41,792 bases of DNA from G020353235 sp964569555 (GTDB lineage Bacteria > Chloroflexota > Dehalococcoidia > Dehalococcoidales > JAUYDJ01). The DNA lies in NCBI GenBank assembly GCA_964569555.1, contig CAZMTT010000004.1, forward strand, positions 1 to 41,792, in the 5' to 3' direction. Of this stretch, positions 1 to 7,805 are shown one piece after another (the stretch's first letter is position 1; each line of letters starts with the position of its first letter). The notes beneath the pieces are model-generated. The model saw only the letters and a list, made by a program, of their open reading frames with translations. It did no database searches and had not been told where the DNA came from. A program made the position numbers and the translations under genes.

Positions 1-75
1 GAGGCAGTCTGTAACTTTGCAGGCTAAACCAAGAGTCTCAGATACGTGCTGTTTTGATTCCGAATATTGACAATC

Positions 76-105
76 CAACTTAGTAGGACTAGACTCAAAC
101 CACCA
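76..105 (-). other. Degenerate tRNA 3'-end-like sequence
   Basis: On the minus strand this stretch reads like a worn T-arm and acceptor end (GGTTTGAGTC followed by CTACTAAGTTGG). It resembles two better copies at about 1957-1990 and 2040-2062. No full cloverleaf can be drawn, so it is not called a tRNA gene. The rest of 1-181 shows nothing else I can identify. Confidence 0.2.
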
Positions 106-181
106 AGGCCGAGGTAGGGAAGACGGGAAAAGTAAAGACACATAACCACCCTTTATACGTATTTCTTAAAGGGAGTGTCTT

Positions 182-292
182 ATGAACAAAGTAAGTAAAA
201 ATACCTTAATTTTGATGTTGGCTGCTTTCTTCATTGGTATAGCAGTAGGAATAGTAGGCTTGGCTTTCTTTTTGGGAGCTTTCTTTAGATGA
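182..292 (+). CDS. Small single-pass membrane peptide (36 aa)
   Basis: A short open frame starts at ATG 182, with a good ribosome binding site (AAAGGGAG, 168-175) six bases upstream. The 36-residue product has a short basic N-terminus (MNKVSKN) followed by one long hydrophobic helix rich in Ala, Gly, Ile and Phe, and ends in FFR. It would be a single-span membrane peptide. I do not recognise a family. It heads a run of small membrane-protein genes in the island left of the recombinase. The call rests on the ribosome binding site and the clean hydrophobic segment. Confidence 0.45.
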   Translation: MNKVSKNTLILMLAAFFIGIAVGIVGLAFFLGAFFR

Positions 293-381
293 CGGAGTCG
301 GTTTATTCAACCGAACGCCCAAAGGTTGATAATGTATAGCAGTAGATGGTGCTACTCTTAATGTGAAAGGAGGTGATGAAC

Positions 382-693
382 ATGCGGATTAGCATTCTAC
401 CAAAAACTTCAATGGGTTGGTGGTCGGTCGGCTTATGTATAGTTAGTATTCTATTCTTTGCGTTGTTTACAGTACTACTCGGTTCAGGACCAGATTACAA
501 TATGCCTCTTGCTTACGCCTTAACCGCCGTTCTTACGGGCATATCAGTTGCAGGTTTCGTAACAGGGCTCCTTGGTATCATGAAGAGAAAAGAGCGGTCT
601 ATTATTGTGTTTGTGGCGATGGCAATCAGCTTATATAGTCTGATAAGTGGTCTGATAGCAGGGGTGACTTCACTGCTTGGCTTGGCAAAGTAG
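382..693 (+). CDS. Small three-helix membrane protein (103 aa)
   Basis: Start ATG 382 is chosen because the strong ribosome binding site AAAGGAGGTGA (366-376) lies five bases upstream; the in-frame GTG 373 and ATG 376 fall inside that site. The product has three predicted membrane helices (about residues 15-32, 44-68 and 76-97), the second ending in a positively charged KRKER loop. No catalytic motif is visible and I do not recognise the family. It is followed 11 bases later by another membrane-protein gene, and both are A+T-rich compared with the core genes right of 3600, consistent with the island. Confidence 0.65.
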   Translation: MRISILPKTSMGWWSVGLCIVSILFFALFTVLLGSGPDYNMPLAYALTAVLTGISVAGFVTGLLGIMKRKERSIIVFVAMAISLYSLISGLIAGVTSLLGLAK

Positions 694-704
694 ACATTAG
701 GATT

Positions 705-1166
705 ATGATGATTAAAAATCCAATTTCAAGAAACACCCTCTCGGCTTTAGCGATATTGGTGTCTATTCCTATCATGCTTACTCTGCTTTTTCTTTTGTAC
801 GCCCTAATTTTTAATCTTTACAATATGCTTATACCTCTGAAACCAGACGAGCCTAACCCATTTTTCGTTCTCCGACCAATTACACTTTTTGTGGTTCTAG
901 CCGTTCTTTCTTGGTTTATCTTTCGTTCAAAAATACCCACGTTGTATAAGGCTATATACATAACTTGGCCGGTGGCAACTGTGTTGGCTCTTGTCGGTAT
1001 TTATTTTGAACGTTCGCCAGTCTTAATATATTCGCTTTGTGCTTTATTTACCCTCGGCGTTTTAGCTTATCTATTTTTTACCAAGAAGTCATGGTTTTAT
1101 TATGTCAGTGTGATTCCTGTTTCAATTGCCTTGTTGCTGGTGAAACTGTTAGGCGTAGAAATATAG
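705..1166 (+). CDS. Multi-pass membrane protein, unknown function (153 aa)
   Basis: The frame begins at ATG 705 or ATG 708 with a weak AGGA upstream. The product is almost entirely hydrophobic, with about five predicted membrane helices separated by short loops (a Pro/Asp-rich loop PLKPDEPNPF near residue 46 and a charged FTKK loop near residue 126). No family is recognised. It sits between another small membrane protein and a methyltransferase, all on the plus strand, and the three could be co-transcribed. Its low G+C content matches island DNA. Confidence 0.6.
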   Translation: MMIKNPISRNTLSALAILVSIPIMLTLLFLLYALIFNLYNMLIPLKPDEPNPFFVLRPITLFVVLAVLSWFIFRSKIPTLYKAIYITWPVATVLALVGIYFERSPVLIYSLCALFTLGVLAYLFFTKKSWFYYVSVIPVSIALLLVKLLGVEI

Positions 1167-1227
1167 CTACCACAGCTAGAATTCGGAAGAAACTCCCCCT
1201 TAAATTTTACAAAGGAGGGGAAATAGA

Positions 1228-1794
1228 ATGACCGAAAAACCTTTTAGAGATTATCCCCTGATGACTCGCGCCCTGTTTAAGTTGGTGTCTCCATTTGTGG
1301 CCTTTGTGATGAATAGCCCTCTTAGACCAAAATTCAACGATCCTATCAAAACCTTAAAAGGGGCAAGAATTCAAGCCGGGCAGAAGGTATTGGAAGTCGG
1401 TTGCGGCACGGGATACTTTACAATTCCAGCTGCTAAGTTAATAGGTCACTCAGGTCTTATACATGCCATCGATATATATCCGGCGTCTATTGAGTATGTC
1501 ACAAGGAAAGTTAGGGATGCTAAATTAACTAACGTTAAAATAAGTAACGCCGATGCCAATGATACCAAATTGCCTAATAACAGCTTCGACCTAATCCTTC
1601 TTTTCGGTGTAATTCCAGCCCCTATTCTGCCTTTGAATAGATTGATGCCTGAGATGCACCGGTTGCTCAAGTTAAGTGGCTCCCTAGCGGTTTGGACAGC
1701 CTTCCCTTGGTGGTCTCCTACGTCTATGACTAGAAGCAAGTTGTTCACTTACGCAGGGAAGAGCAATGGAGTGCACATGTTCCAAAAGGCCTAG
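1228..1794 (+). CDS. Class I SAM-dependent methyltransferase
   Basis: A 188-residue protein with the Rossmann-like SAM-binding motif I VLEVGCGTGYF at about residues 55-65, an acidic motif II (AIDIYP, about 80-85), a DANDTKLPNNSFDLI segment that fits the motif III/IV region, and a late LLKLSGSLAVW strand. This is the UbiE/Methyltransf_11 type fold; the substrate cannot be predicted. A strong ribosome binding site (AAAGGAGGGG, 1211-1220) precedes ATG 1228. It is the only recognisable enzyme in the island left of the recombinase. Confidence 0.8.
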   Translation: MTEKPFRDYPLMTRALFKLVSPFVAFVMNSPLRPKFNDPIKTLKGARIQAGQKVLEVGCGTGYFTIPAAKLIGHSGLIHAIDIYPASIEYVTRKVRDAKLTNVKISNADANDTKLPNNSFDLILLFGVIPAPILPLNRLMPEMHRLLKLSGSLAVWTAFPWWSPTSMTRSKLFTYAGKSNGVHMFQKA

Positions 1795-2222
1795 GCCCAA
1801 AAAGAGAACCGGAAACACGTGCCATGGCACTTCCTGTAGAAAACCCCATAGAAGGATCGATGCTAATTTGATTCATCTCAAATGGGTCATAAATGGTCGG
1901 GATACTAAGGAATTATTTAGCTGATTTTGAAACGGTTCTAGGTTTCGTCCTCAACTCCACCTAAGGGGATTCGAACTACCCTCATTAGCAACTCAAGTTA
2001 AACGCCAGTTTAAAAGTTCTACCTATCGTACAGTACCGCCCACCTTAGTGGACTCGAACTAAGGCACGGTAACTCAGATTGGGAGTCAGGTGATCATTTG
2101 GGGCGCACTATAGAACTTATGTCGGCGACATTATCAGTAAAGTTACCGTAATTACCTGTTAAAAAACGGGATATCTCCTGTTGGCCACGGGTTTTTTGAA
2201 TACGTAGTACACGATGGAGTAC
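1795..2222. other. Gene-free stretch with tRNA-like debris
   Basis: No convincing coding frame is seen here. On the minus strand two T-loop-like motifs (revcomp of GGATTCGAAC at 1967-1976 and of ACTCGAACT at 2052-2060) lie about 82 bases apart, each followed by a CTAAGG/TTAGG-GTGG acceptor-like end. The segment between them also has a D-loop-like GATAGGTAGAAC. The spacing suggests a tandem pair of decayed tRNA genes or tRNA-derived repeats, but stems are incomplete and no functional tRNA is called. Confidence 0.3.
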
Positions 2223-2349
2223 GCAGAGCGTAAAAAATGGCACAAAGAGCGCGTTAAATGGCACAAAGAGCATCTTAACTGGCACACCGCTGTCAGAAAG
2301 TGCAGATTAAATGGCTGATGATGGGCACGAAGTGCTTCTTAACTGCCAC
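2223..2349. repeat. Five imperfect 21-bp repeats
   Basis: Three 21-bp units follow each other without a gap (2223-2243, 2244-2264, 2265-2285), and two more occur at 2297-2317 and 2329-2349. The consensus is roughly AAAGWGC, three variable bases, then TTAAMTGGCAC. The array ends 32 bases before the recombinase stop codon. Similar tandem motifs occur at the termini of IS21-family elements, and arm-type sites of tyrosine recombinases are another possibility; the sequence alone does not decide. No IS21 transposase gene is present in the window. Confidence 0.7.
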
Positions 2350-2381
2350 GGAGGTGTCTGAGCATAAATGATTATGGATTT

Positions 2382-3452
2382 TCATCGGCCTCTTTCTTTT
2401 TTCCGGCGCGCCTTTTTCTCATTGCCGTAGACCACCGGCATCACTCCGTCGTAGGGATGCTGATTCGGCATCTTTATCTTACTTGGCTTTTTCTGGCGTT
2501 TGGCCTTTTTGGTTTTTCCGGGCTGTCTCAGGACCCCCAGCGTGATTACCGGGCTGGTGTGCTTCTGGGCATCGGATATGTCCTTGCCGACCAGGTGCGA
2601 GTAGAATTCGGAGGTGGTGCGGATGTCCTTGTGTCCCAGCATCAGGCGCACGTGTTCCAGGCTGGCACCGGCCCTGAGGTTGAAGGTGGCGCAGCTGTGG
2701 CGGAACTTGTGCGCCGAGAGCCTCTGGCTGATGCCGGCCCAGACGCCGATCCTGGCCAGGATCTGCTGTATCCGCGCCTCCTTCAGGGGATAGCCGTCCC
2801 GGGTAAGAAAGAGGCGCGGCTCGGCGACCGGCTCCGGCCTGACCCGGCGGTAGGCTTCGATGGCACCGGCCGTTGGCGCGGTGAAGTAGACCTGCTTTTC
2901 CATTTTGGTTTTAGGGCGGTAGACCCTCATCGTGCCGCCATTGGTGTCGACGTCGGTGTCGTTAAGCGCGGCGATCTCGCTTAGGGTGATGCCGGTGTCG
3001 AGTAAAACCGCAAGCAGTGCCAGCTCCCGCGGCATTTTGGCCACCGCCCGGAAAATGGCGGCTATTTCCTCCGCGGTGTAGATCTTGGGCTGCGTCTTGG
3101 CGGGTTTGGGCGCTTTGACCCCGGCCAGGGGATTTCGGTCGATGATTTTTTCCTCTTTGAGCAGGGCCCACAGGCCCTTTATCATCCGCACGTAGGTGTT
3201 GGTCGAGGTAGGCGAGAGCTTCTTGCCCTTATCCCGGGGCGTCCCCTGGTACCCGGTATTGTCCTGCAGCGAGACGATGAATCGCCGGAGGTCGTCGTCC
3301 TTGACCTTCCTTATATCGGGGATGCCGTCCATGAAATCGTCGAACTTACCTGCCGAGATCCGGGTGATGGTGATCGTTTGCTGGCTGTGGCCACGCGATC
3401 TTGCCAACAACTCGTATCTATCGAGCATATTCTGGATGGAAAATTTTGACAA
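2382..3452 (-). CDS. Tyrosine recombinase/integrase
   Basis: A 356-residue phage-integrase-type protein: an N-terminal SAM-like core-binding domain (about residues 5-110), then a catalytic domain with HKFRH (His248, Arg251), LGH (His274) and the nucleophile region TTSEFYSHL (Tyr284). The first catalytic Arg, normally in TGLRxSE, is Thr156 (TGITLSE), so activity is uncertain. The C-terminus is strongly basic. TTG 3452 is taken as start because GGGGGGAGG (3459-3467) lies six bases upstream; the longer frame to 3527 merely reads through the tRNA gene. It lies downstream of, and in the same direction as, tRNA-Gly, its likely attachment site. Confidence 0.88.
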   Translation of the reverse strand: MSKFSIQNMLDRYELLARSRGHSQQTITITRISAGKFDDFMDGIPDIRKVKDDDLRRFIVSLQDNTGYQGTPRDKGKKLSPTSTNTYVRMIKGLWALLKEEKIIDRNPLAGVKAPKPAKTQPKIYTAEEIAAIFRAVAKMPRELALLAVLLDTGITLSEIAALNDTDVDTNGGTMRVYRPKTKMEKQVYFTAPTAGAIEAYRRVRPEPVAEPRLFLTRDGYPLKEARIQQILARIGVWAGISQRLSAHKFRHSCATFNLRAGASLEHVRLMLGHKDIRTTSEFYSHLVGKDISDAQKHTSPVITLGVLRQPGKTKKAKRQKKPSKIKMPNQHPYDGVMPVVYGNEKKARRKKERGR

Positions 3453-3474
3453 GCAAGACCTCCCCCCACGCCTG

Positions 3475-3549
3475 TGGAGCGGGTGATGGGATTCGAACCC
3501 ACGACCTCTTACTTGGGAAGCAAGCACTCTGCCGCTGAGTTACACCCGC
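3475..3549 (-). tRNA. tRNA-Gly (anticodon CCC), CCA encoded
   Basis: The minus strand folds as a full cloverleaf: acceptor GCGGGTG/CACCCGC, D-stem ACTC/GAGT, anticodon stem CTTGC/GTAAG around loop TTCCCAA (anticodon CCC), five-base variable loop, T-stem GTGGG/CCCAT with loop TTCGAAT, discriminator T, and an encoded CCA at 3475-3477. The 3' half is a typical recombinase attachment site, and an integrase gene begins 22 bases beyond the CCA. Confidence 0.95.
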
Positions 3550-3598
3550 TCAAAACCGCATCTTAATTTAAAAACCGTCTCTGGTCAAGGCCGGAAAA

Positions 3599-4381
3599 TT
3601 ACTTCCCTTTTCCCTCTGTCTTGGCTTCCAAACCGAGGCGGGAGGCAAATGCCTTGAACATGTCTATGGGTAGAGGGAAGATGATGGTGCTGTTCTTTTC
3701 CGAGGCTATCTCGACCAGGGTTTGCAGGTAGCGAAGCTGTAGGGTAACCGGTTCCCGGGCGATAACGGCTCCGGCTTTAGCCAGCTTTTCCGAAGCCTGA
3801 AACTCACCATCAGCGTGGATGATTTTGGCTCGCCTTTCTCTCTCTGCCTCAGCCTGGGCGGACATCATCCGCTTCATCTGGTCGGCCAGTTCCACCTCTT
3901 TAATCTCGACCGTGCTGACCTTTACCCCCCAGGGGTCGGTATGCTCGTCGATTATCTTCTGGAGCATCTGGTTCAGCTTTTCCCGCTGTGTCAGCAGCTC
4001 GTCAAGCTCGGATTGTCCCAGGATGTTGCGCAGTGTCGTCTGCGATATCTGGGAGGTGGCCCGGATATGGTCCAATACCTTGACCACCGAAGCCTCGGGG
4101 TCAACCACCCGGAAGAAGACCACCGCGTTGACTCTAACGGTAACGTTGTCTTTGGTGATTACCTCTTGGGGCGGCACGTCCATGGTTACCACCCGCAGGT
4201 CTACCTTTATCATCCGGTCAACAAAGGGAATGATGAGGAAGAGTCCGGGGCCCTTAGCCCCGATTAGCCGTCCCAGGCGGAAAATAACCCCCCGCTCAAA
4301 TTCAGTGACAATTTTAACCGACATCGGGATAATGACAAGCAGGGCTAAAACGATAATACCGATAATAATTGTGTTGGACAT
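3599..4381 (-). CDS. Slipin (stomatin-like SPFH-domain membrane protein)
   Basis: 260 residues: one N-terminal membrane helix (about 3-22), then an SPFH/band-7 domain starting EFERGVIFRLGR and containing the PGLFLIIPFVD and VDLRVVTMDVP strands, followed by an Ala/Glu/Arg-rich coiled coil (about 170-205, AEAERERRAKI) and a hydrophobic C-terminal region. Slipins form oligomeric membrane scaffolds and are usually encoded beside NfeD proteins, whose protease domain cleaves the slipin C-terminus. Here two NfeD-type genes lie immediately upstream on the same strand. A strong ribosome binding site AAAGGAGGT precedes ATG 4381. Length and order are normal for the family. Confidence 0.93.
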   Translation of the reverse strand: MSNTIIIGIIVLALLVIIPMSVKIVTEFERGVIFRLGRLIGAKGPGLFLIIPFVDRMIKVDLRVVTMDVPPQEVITKDNVTVRVNAVVFFRVVDPEASVVKVLDHIRATSQISQTTLRNILGQSELDELLTQREKLNQMLQKIIDEHTDPWGVKVSTVEIKEVELADQMKRMMSAQAEAERERRAKIIHADGEFQASEKLAKAGAVIAREPVTLQLRYLQTLVEIASEKNSTIIFPLPIDMFKAFASRLGLEAKTEGKGK

Positions 4382-4393
4382 TATTTACCTCCT

Positions 4394-4687
4394 TTACTTT
4401 TTCCGGGTTACATATAGCTTCAGGCCATCAACTTTGGTTACAGTCACCTCCTCCCCGGGTTCTGCCCGCCCCCCTTCGGATACGGCTGTCCAGCGCTCGC
4501 CTTCAATGAAAACCACTCCTTTCGGGTCCAGGGCGGTCACCACTTCCGCCATCCGGCCCACCAGCTCTTCCCGGCCGGCGGCTATCTGGTTGCGGTGGGC
4601 TCGGACTCCCCAGATTACGGAGATAGTAATAAAAGCTACCATGCCAATGGCAGTTACGGCAATCAGCCAGGGGTTCATTTGAAACAA
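4394..4687 (-). CDS. Short NfeD-like protein (membrane helix plus OB-fold domain)
   Basis: 97 residues: one membrane helix (about 7-28) followed by an NfeD C-terminal OB-fold domain (GREELVGRMAEV to VTKVDGLKLYV). It lacks the protease part. It is clearly a paralogue of the last ~100 residues of the gene upstream: both share an FQ-x-x-PWLIAV start of the helix, REELVG, and VTKVDGL, so it probably arose by partial tandem duplication. TTG 4687 is preferred as start because AGGAGGG lies six bases upstream, whereas ATG 4678 is 15 bases away. It is likely co-transcribed with slipin, 12 bases downstream. Confidence 0.85.
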   Translation of the reverse strand: MFQMNPWLIAVTAIGMVAFITISVIWGVRAHRNQIAAGREELVGRMAEVVTALDPKGVVFIEGERWTAVSEGGRAEPGEEVTVTKVDGLKLYVTRKK

Positions 4688-4708
4688 CTCAAGCCCTCCT
4701 TTTACTGT

Positions 4709-6019
4709 TTACTGTTTCTTGGTCACCCGCAGGACTAGGCCATCAACCTTGGTGATAATCACTTCTTCGCCAGCTTTTAGCCGCCCCTTGTCGGCGACCG
4801 CTGCCCAGTGTTCCCCCTTGAAGAAGACCAGCCCTTCCGGGTCAAGGTCTTGCTTCACCACGGCCGTCTTGCCGACCAGTTCCTCCCGGCCGGTCTTGGC
4901 CTGGCGGCGGTGCGCCTGAATTACCCGTTGCAGGACAAAGGCGACGACACCGGTAACCAGCAGGACCACGACGGCAATCAGCCAGGGGTCAACCTGAAAC
5001 ATTGCCGGCTGCCCGGGAAACAGAATCAGGGAGCCCAGGACCAGGGCGGCAATGCCCCCGGCGGTGAATAAGCCGAAGGTGGCGGTCAGCGCCTCGCCGA
5101 CGAATAGACCGAAGGCAAGTATGATGAGAAGTATGCCACCCCAGAAGGCATCCAGCACGTTCAGGGCGTAGAAGGCGAGGAGCAGGCAGATGGCGCCGGT
5201 GATGCCGGGGAACAGGGCACCGGGGCTGTAAATCTCGGCAATAATACCCAGACTGCCCACGGAAAGCAGGATATAGGCGATGTTGGGATGGCTGATGGTT
5301 TGCAGAAAGCGCTCGATAAAGGTCATCTCAGTCCGGTCCAGGACATAGTTCTCGGTCTCAAGAGTTACTTCTTCACCGCCGGCCAGAGTAACCGGCTGGC
5401 CGTTAATTTTGGCCAGAAGTGCACCTATATCCTCGGCGCGGAGGTCAATGAGGTTATTCTCCAGGGCGTCAACATCGGTGAAGGACTTGCTTTCGGTTAC
5501 GGCTAGTTTGGCTTCTTCAATGTTACGGCCGCGCTCCTGGGCGATGGTCTCCATCCACTTGGCCGAAAATTCGGTTATCTTTTTCATCTGCGCTTCCGGT
5601 ATTTCCTCCCCGCCGGCACTTACCGGGTGGGCGGCACCGATGGTTGTCCCCGGCGTCATGGCGGCGATATGGCCGGACAGGGTAATAAAAGTGCCCGCCG
5701 AAGCCGCCCAGGCTCCCTTGGGAGAGACATAGACAACAACCGGGACTCGGGCATTCAGGATTCTCCCCACTATCTGCTCGGTTGGCTCCATCAGCCCGCC
5801 CGGGGTATTCAGCTCAATAATGCAGGCAGTGGCATTTTCTTCTTCCGCTTGGCTGATGCCGCGGTCAATGTAGTCGGCAATAATGGGCACGATGGTGCCT
5901 TCAACGTGCAGGACTTTAACTGACTGGTTAGCGGCGTTAACGCTGAGCGAGGCTAAAGCTCCGGCCACCAGACTGATAAAAAAGACGAGGCGCAGGATTT
6001 TAAACAAATGCTTACTCAT
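4709..6019 (-). CDS. Long NfeD: membrane-bound ClpP-class serine protease
   Basis: 436 residues: a signal/anchor helix (about 8-29); a ClpP-like protease domain (about 33-230) with the ELNTPGG oxyanion-type loop and the nucleophile motif AASAGTF (Ser107), with a Lys in the 146-154 region the likely partner of a Ser-Lys dyad; four to five membrane helices (about 245-365); and a C-terminal NfeD OB-fold domain. Archaeal homologues cleave the C-terminal region of stomatin-like proteins, matching the slipin gene two genes downstream. The operon order is nfeD-long, nfeD-short, slipin. The region upstream is shared with the divergent argS promoter. Confidence 0.92.
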   Translation of the reverse strand: MSKHLFKILRLVFFISLVAGALASLSVNAANQSVKVLHVEGTIVPIIADYIDRGISQAEEENATACIIELNTPGGLMEPTEQIVGRILNARVPVVVYVSPKGAWAASAGTFITLSGHIAAMTPGTTIGAAHPVSAGGEEIPEAQMKKITEFSAKWMETIAQERGRNIEEAKLAVTESKSFTDVDALENNLIDLRAEDIGALLAKINGQPVTLAGGEEVTLETENYVLDRTEMTFIERFLQTISHPNIAYILLSVGSLGIIAEIYSPGALFPGITGAICLLLAFYALNVLDAFWGGILLIILAFGLFVGEALTATFGLFTAGGIAALVLGSLILFPGQPAMFQVDPWLIAVVVLLVTGVVAFVLQRVIQAHRRQAKTGREELVGKTAVVKQDLDPEGLVFFKGEHWAAVADKGRLKAGEEVIITKVDGLVLRVTKKQ

Positions 6020-6050
6020 CTGACCTCAATAGCATAATGAGCTTAAATTT

Positions 6051-6059
6051 TGGTATAAT
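6051..6059 (+). promoter_or_regulatory. Extended -10 promoter of argS
   Basis: TGGTATAAT is a perfect extended -10 element (hexamer 6054-6059) about 61 bases before the argS start. No good -35 hexamer is seen at the normal distance, as is common for extended -10 promoters. Confidence 0.5.
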
Positions 6060-6120
6060 CACCCTGTTTAAGATTATATCTTGTCTTAGTGCCCCCTGCA
6101 AATGAAACAGCAGGCTAGTA

Positions 6121-7794
6121 ATGAGTGGAATTTTAAGGCTGAGGCAGACTCTGATTAAGTTGCTGACCGAGGCGGCCAGTGAAGCCCGGCAGCAGGGCAA
6201 GTTGCCGGCGGTAGCCCTGCCCGAAGTGTTGATAGAGCACCCGCGCTACGCGGAGCATGGGGACTATGCCAGTAGCTTAGCCTTGAAGTTAGCCCGCGCC
6301 ACCGGGCTGGCACCGTTAGCCATTGCCAAAGATATAGTCGGGCTTATCACCCCTCCCCCCGAAATCAGTCAGATTGCGGTGGCACCCCCGGGATTTATTA
6401 ATTTTATCCTCAAAGATGACTGGCTGGCGGGCCAGGTTGATAAAATTCTGGCGGCCGGTGACGGCTACGGAAGTATTGATATGGGCCGGGGGAGCTGGGT
6501 GCAGGTGGAGTTCGTCAGTGTCAATCCCACCGGGCCGCTTCATGTCGGACATGGCCGCGGTGGGGTGCTGGGCAGTACCCTGGCTAATGTGCTCGCCAGT
6601 GCCGGCTACAAGGTAGAGACGGAGTACTACCTCAATGATGCCGGCAGCCAGATAGATGCCTTTCAGCGCACTCTCTATGCCCGCTATCAGCAGGGTCTGG
6701 GCACCGATGCCGAGATGCCCGCTGACGGTTACCGGGGTAGCTATATGATTGACCTTGCTAAAGAGATTATCGCCGAAGAAAAAGATAGATTTCTCAAGCT
6801 GCCCGAAGCCGAAGCGGTGCCGGCGCTGGGGCGGGTGGGGTTGGCCAAGATGGTAACGCAAATCAAGGCGGACCTGGAGCAGCTGGGGGTGAAATTTGAT
6901 GTCTGGTTCAGTGAGCAGAGCCTCTATGATAAGGGGCAGTACGATAAGGCGATGGCGCTCCTGCGCCAGGGGGGCTATATCAGCCAGAGAGAGGGGGCAG
7001 TCTGGTTCGGCTCGACCGCTCTCGGTGAGGACAAGGATAACGTGGTGGTGCGGGGCGACGGCTCCCCAACCTATTTTGCCTCTGATATTGCCTACCACTA
7101 TAACAAGTTCGTCGAGCGCAAGTTTGACACGGTGATTAATATCTGGGGGGCGGATCACCAGGGGCATGTCTCCCGGATGAAGGCGGTTATCGGTGCCCTG
7201 GGCATTAACCCGGAGCGGCTAAAGATAATAATCTCACAGCTGGTCACTCTGCGCCGGGGTGACGAGCTAATTCGCGTATCCAAACGCAGCGGTGACATTA
7301 TCACCCTGAGTGAGGTAATCGACGAGGTGGGGCGCGATGCCGGCCGCTTCTTCTTTCTGGCGCGCAGCGCCGATAGCCAGATGGACTTTGACCTGGAGCT
7401 GGCCAAGAAACAGTCAGAAGATAACCCAGTTTACTATGTCCAGTACGCCCATGCCCGCATTGCCAGCATCCTGCGTCTGGCTGAAGAACGGGGCATTGAC
7501 TTCAGTGGTGGCGATGTCTCGCTATTGACCACCGAGCCGGAATTAAGCCTCATCCGGAAGGCATTACTTTTGCCGGAGATAGTTGAGGTCGTGGCGACCA
7601 CTCTGGAGCCCCATCATCTTGCCTATTATGCTCAGGACCTGGCCACTGTCTTTCACAGCTTTTACAAGCTGTGCCGGGTCGTCTCTGAGGACGAAGCCCT
7701 GAGCCAGGCCCGCCTCAAGCTGGTGAAAGCCGCCCAGATTGTGCTCGCCAGAACACTTCACCTTATGGGAATGACAGCGCCGGAAAAGATGTAA
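6121..7794 (+). CDS. argS: Arginyl-tRNA synthetase
   Basis: 557-residue class I aminoacyl-tRNA synthetase that charges tRNA-Arg. Order: an N-terminal Add-1 domain (about 1-100) for tRNA D-loop recognition; a Rossmann catalytic core with the HIGH-type motif NPTGPLHVGHGRGG (about 136-149) and a KMSKS-like VSKRSGD; and a C-terminal DALR anticodon-binding helical bundle (about 435-557) ending in the family-typical LLGMTAPEKM-like tail (here HLMGMTAPEKM). Length is normal. The ribosome binding site is weak; ATG 6121 matches the usual N-terminus. It is monocistronic, facing the minus-strand aminotransferase. Confidence 0.97.
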   Translation: MSGILRLRQTLIKLLTEAASEARQQGKLPAVALPEVLIEHPRYAEHGDYASSLALKLARATGLAPLAIAKDIVGLITPPPEISQIAVAPPGFINFILKDDWLAGQVDKILAAGDGYGSIDMGRGSWVQVEFVSVNPTGPLHVGHGRGGVLGSTLANVLASAGYKVETEYYLNDAGSQIDAFQRTLYARYQQGLGTDAEMPADGYRGSYMIDLAKEIIAEEKDRFLKLPEAEAVPALGRVGLAKMVTQIKADLEQLGVKFDVWFSEQSLYDKGQYDKAMALLRQGGYISQREGAVWFGSTALGEDKDNVVVRGDGSPTYFASDIAYHYNKFVERKFDTVINIWGADHQGHVSRMKAVIGALGINPERLKIIISQLVTLRRGDELIRVSKRSGDIITLSEVIDEVGRDAGRFFFLARSADSQMDFDLELAKKQSEDNPVYYVQYAHARIASILRLAEERGIDFSGGDVSLLTTEPELSLIRKALLLPEIVEVVATTLEPHHLAYYAQDLATVFHSFYKLCRVVSEDEALSQARLKLVKAAQIVLARTLHLMGMTAPEKM

Positions 7795-7805
7795 TAAGTT
7801 GCGGC

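Noticed and set aside
2094..2285. 63-aa minus-strand frame with FVPFNALFVPF
   Set aside because: It is a translation of the 21-bp repeat array and tRNA-like debris; there is no ribosome binding site.
2223..2349. CRISPR array
   Set aside because: The units adjoin without unique spacers and no cas genes are present.
2457..2984. 175-aa plus-strand frame opposite the integrase
   Set aside because: Antisense to the catalytic domain of the recombinase; no ribosome binding site.
3453..3527. N-terminal extension of the integrase
   Set aside because: These codons read through tRNA-Gly; the TTG at 3452 has a strong ribosome binding site.
3819..4682. 287-aa plus-strand frame opposite slipin and the short NfeD
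   Set aside because: Ser/Thr/Arg-rich antisense frame spanning two real genes; no start signal.
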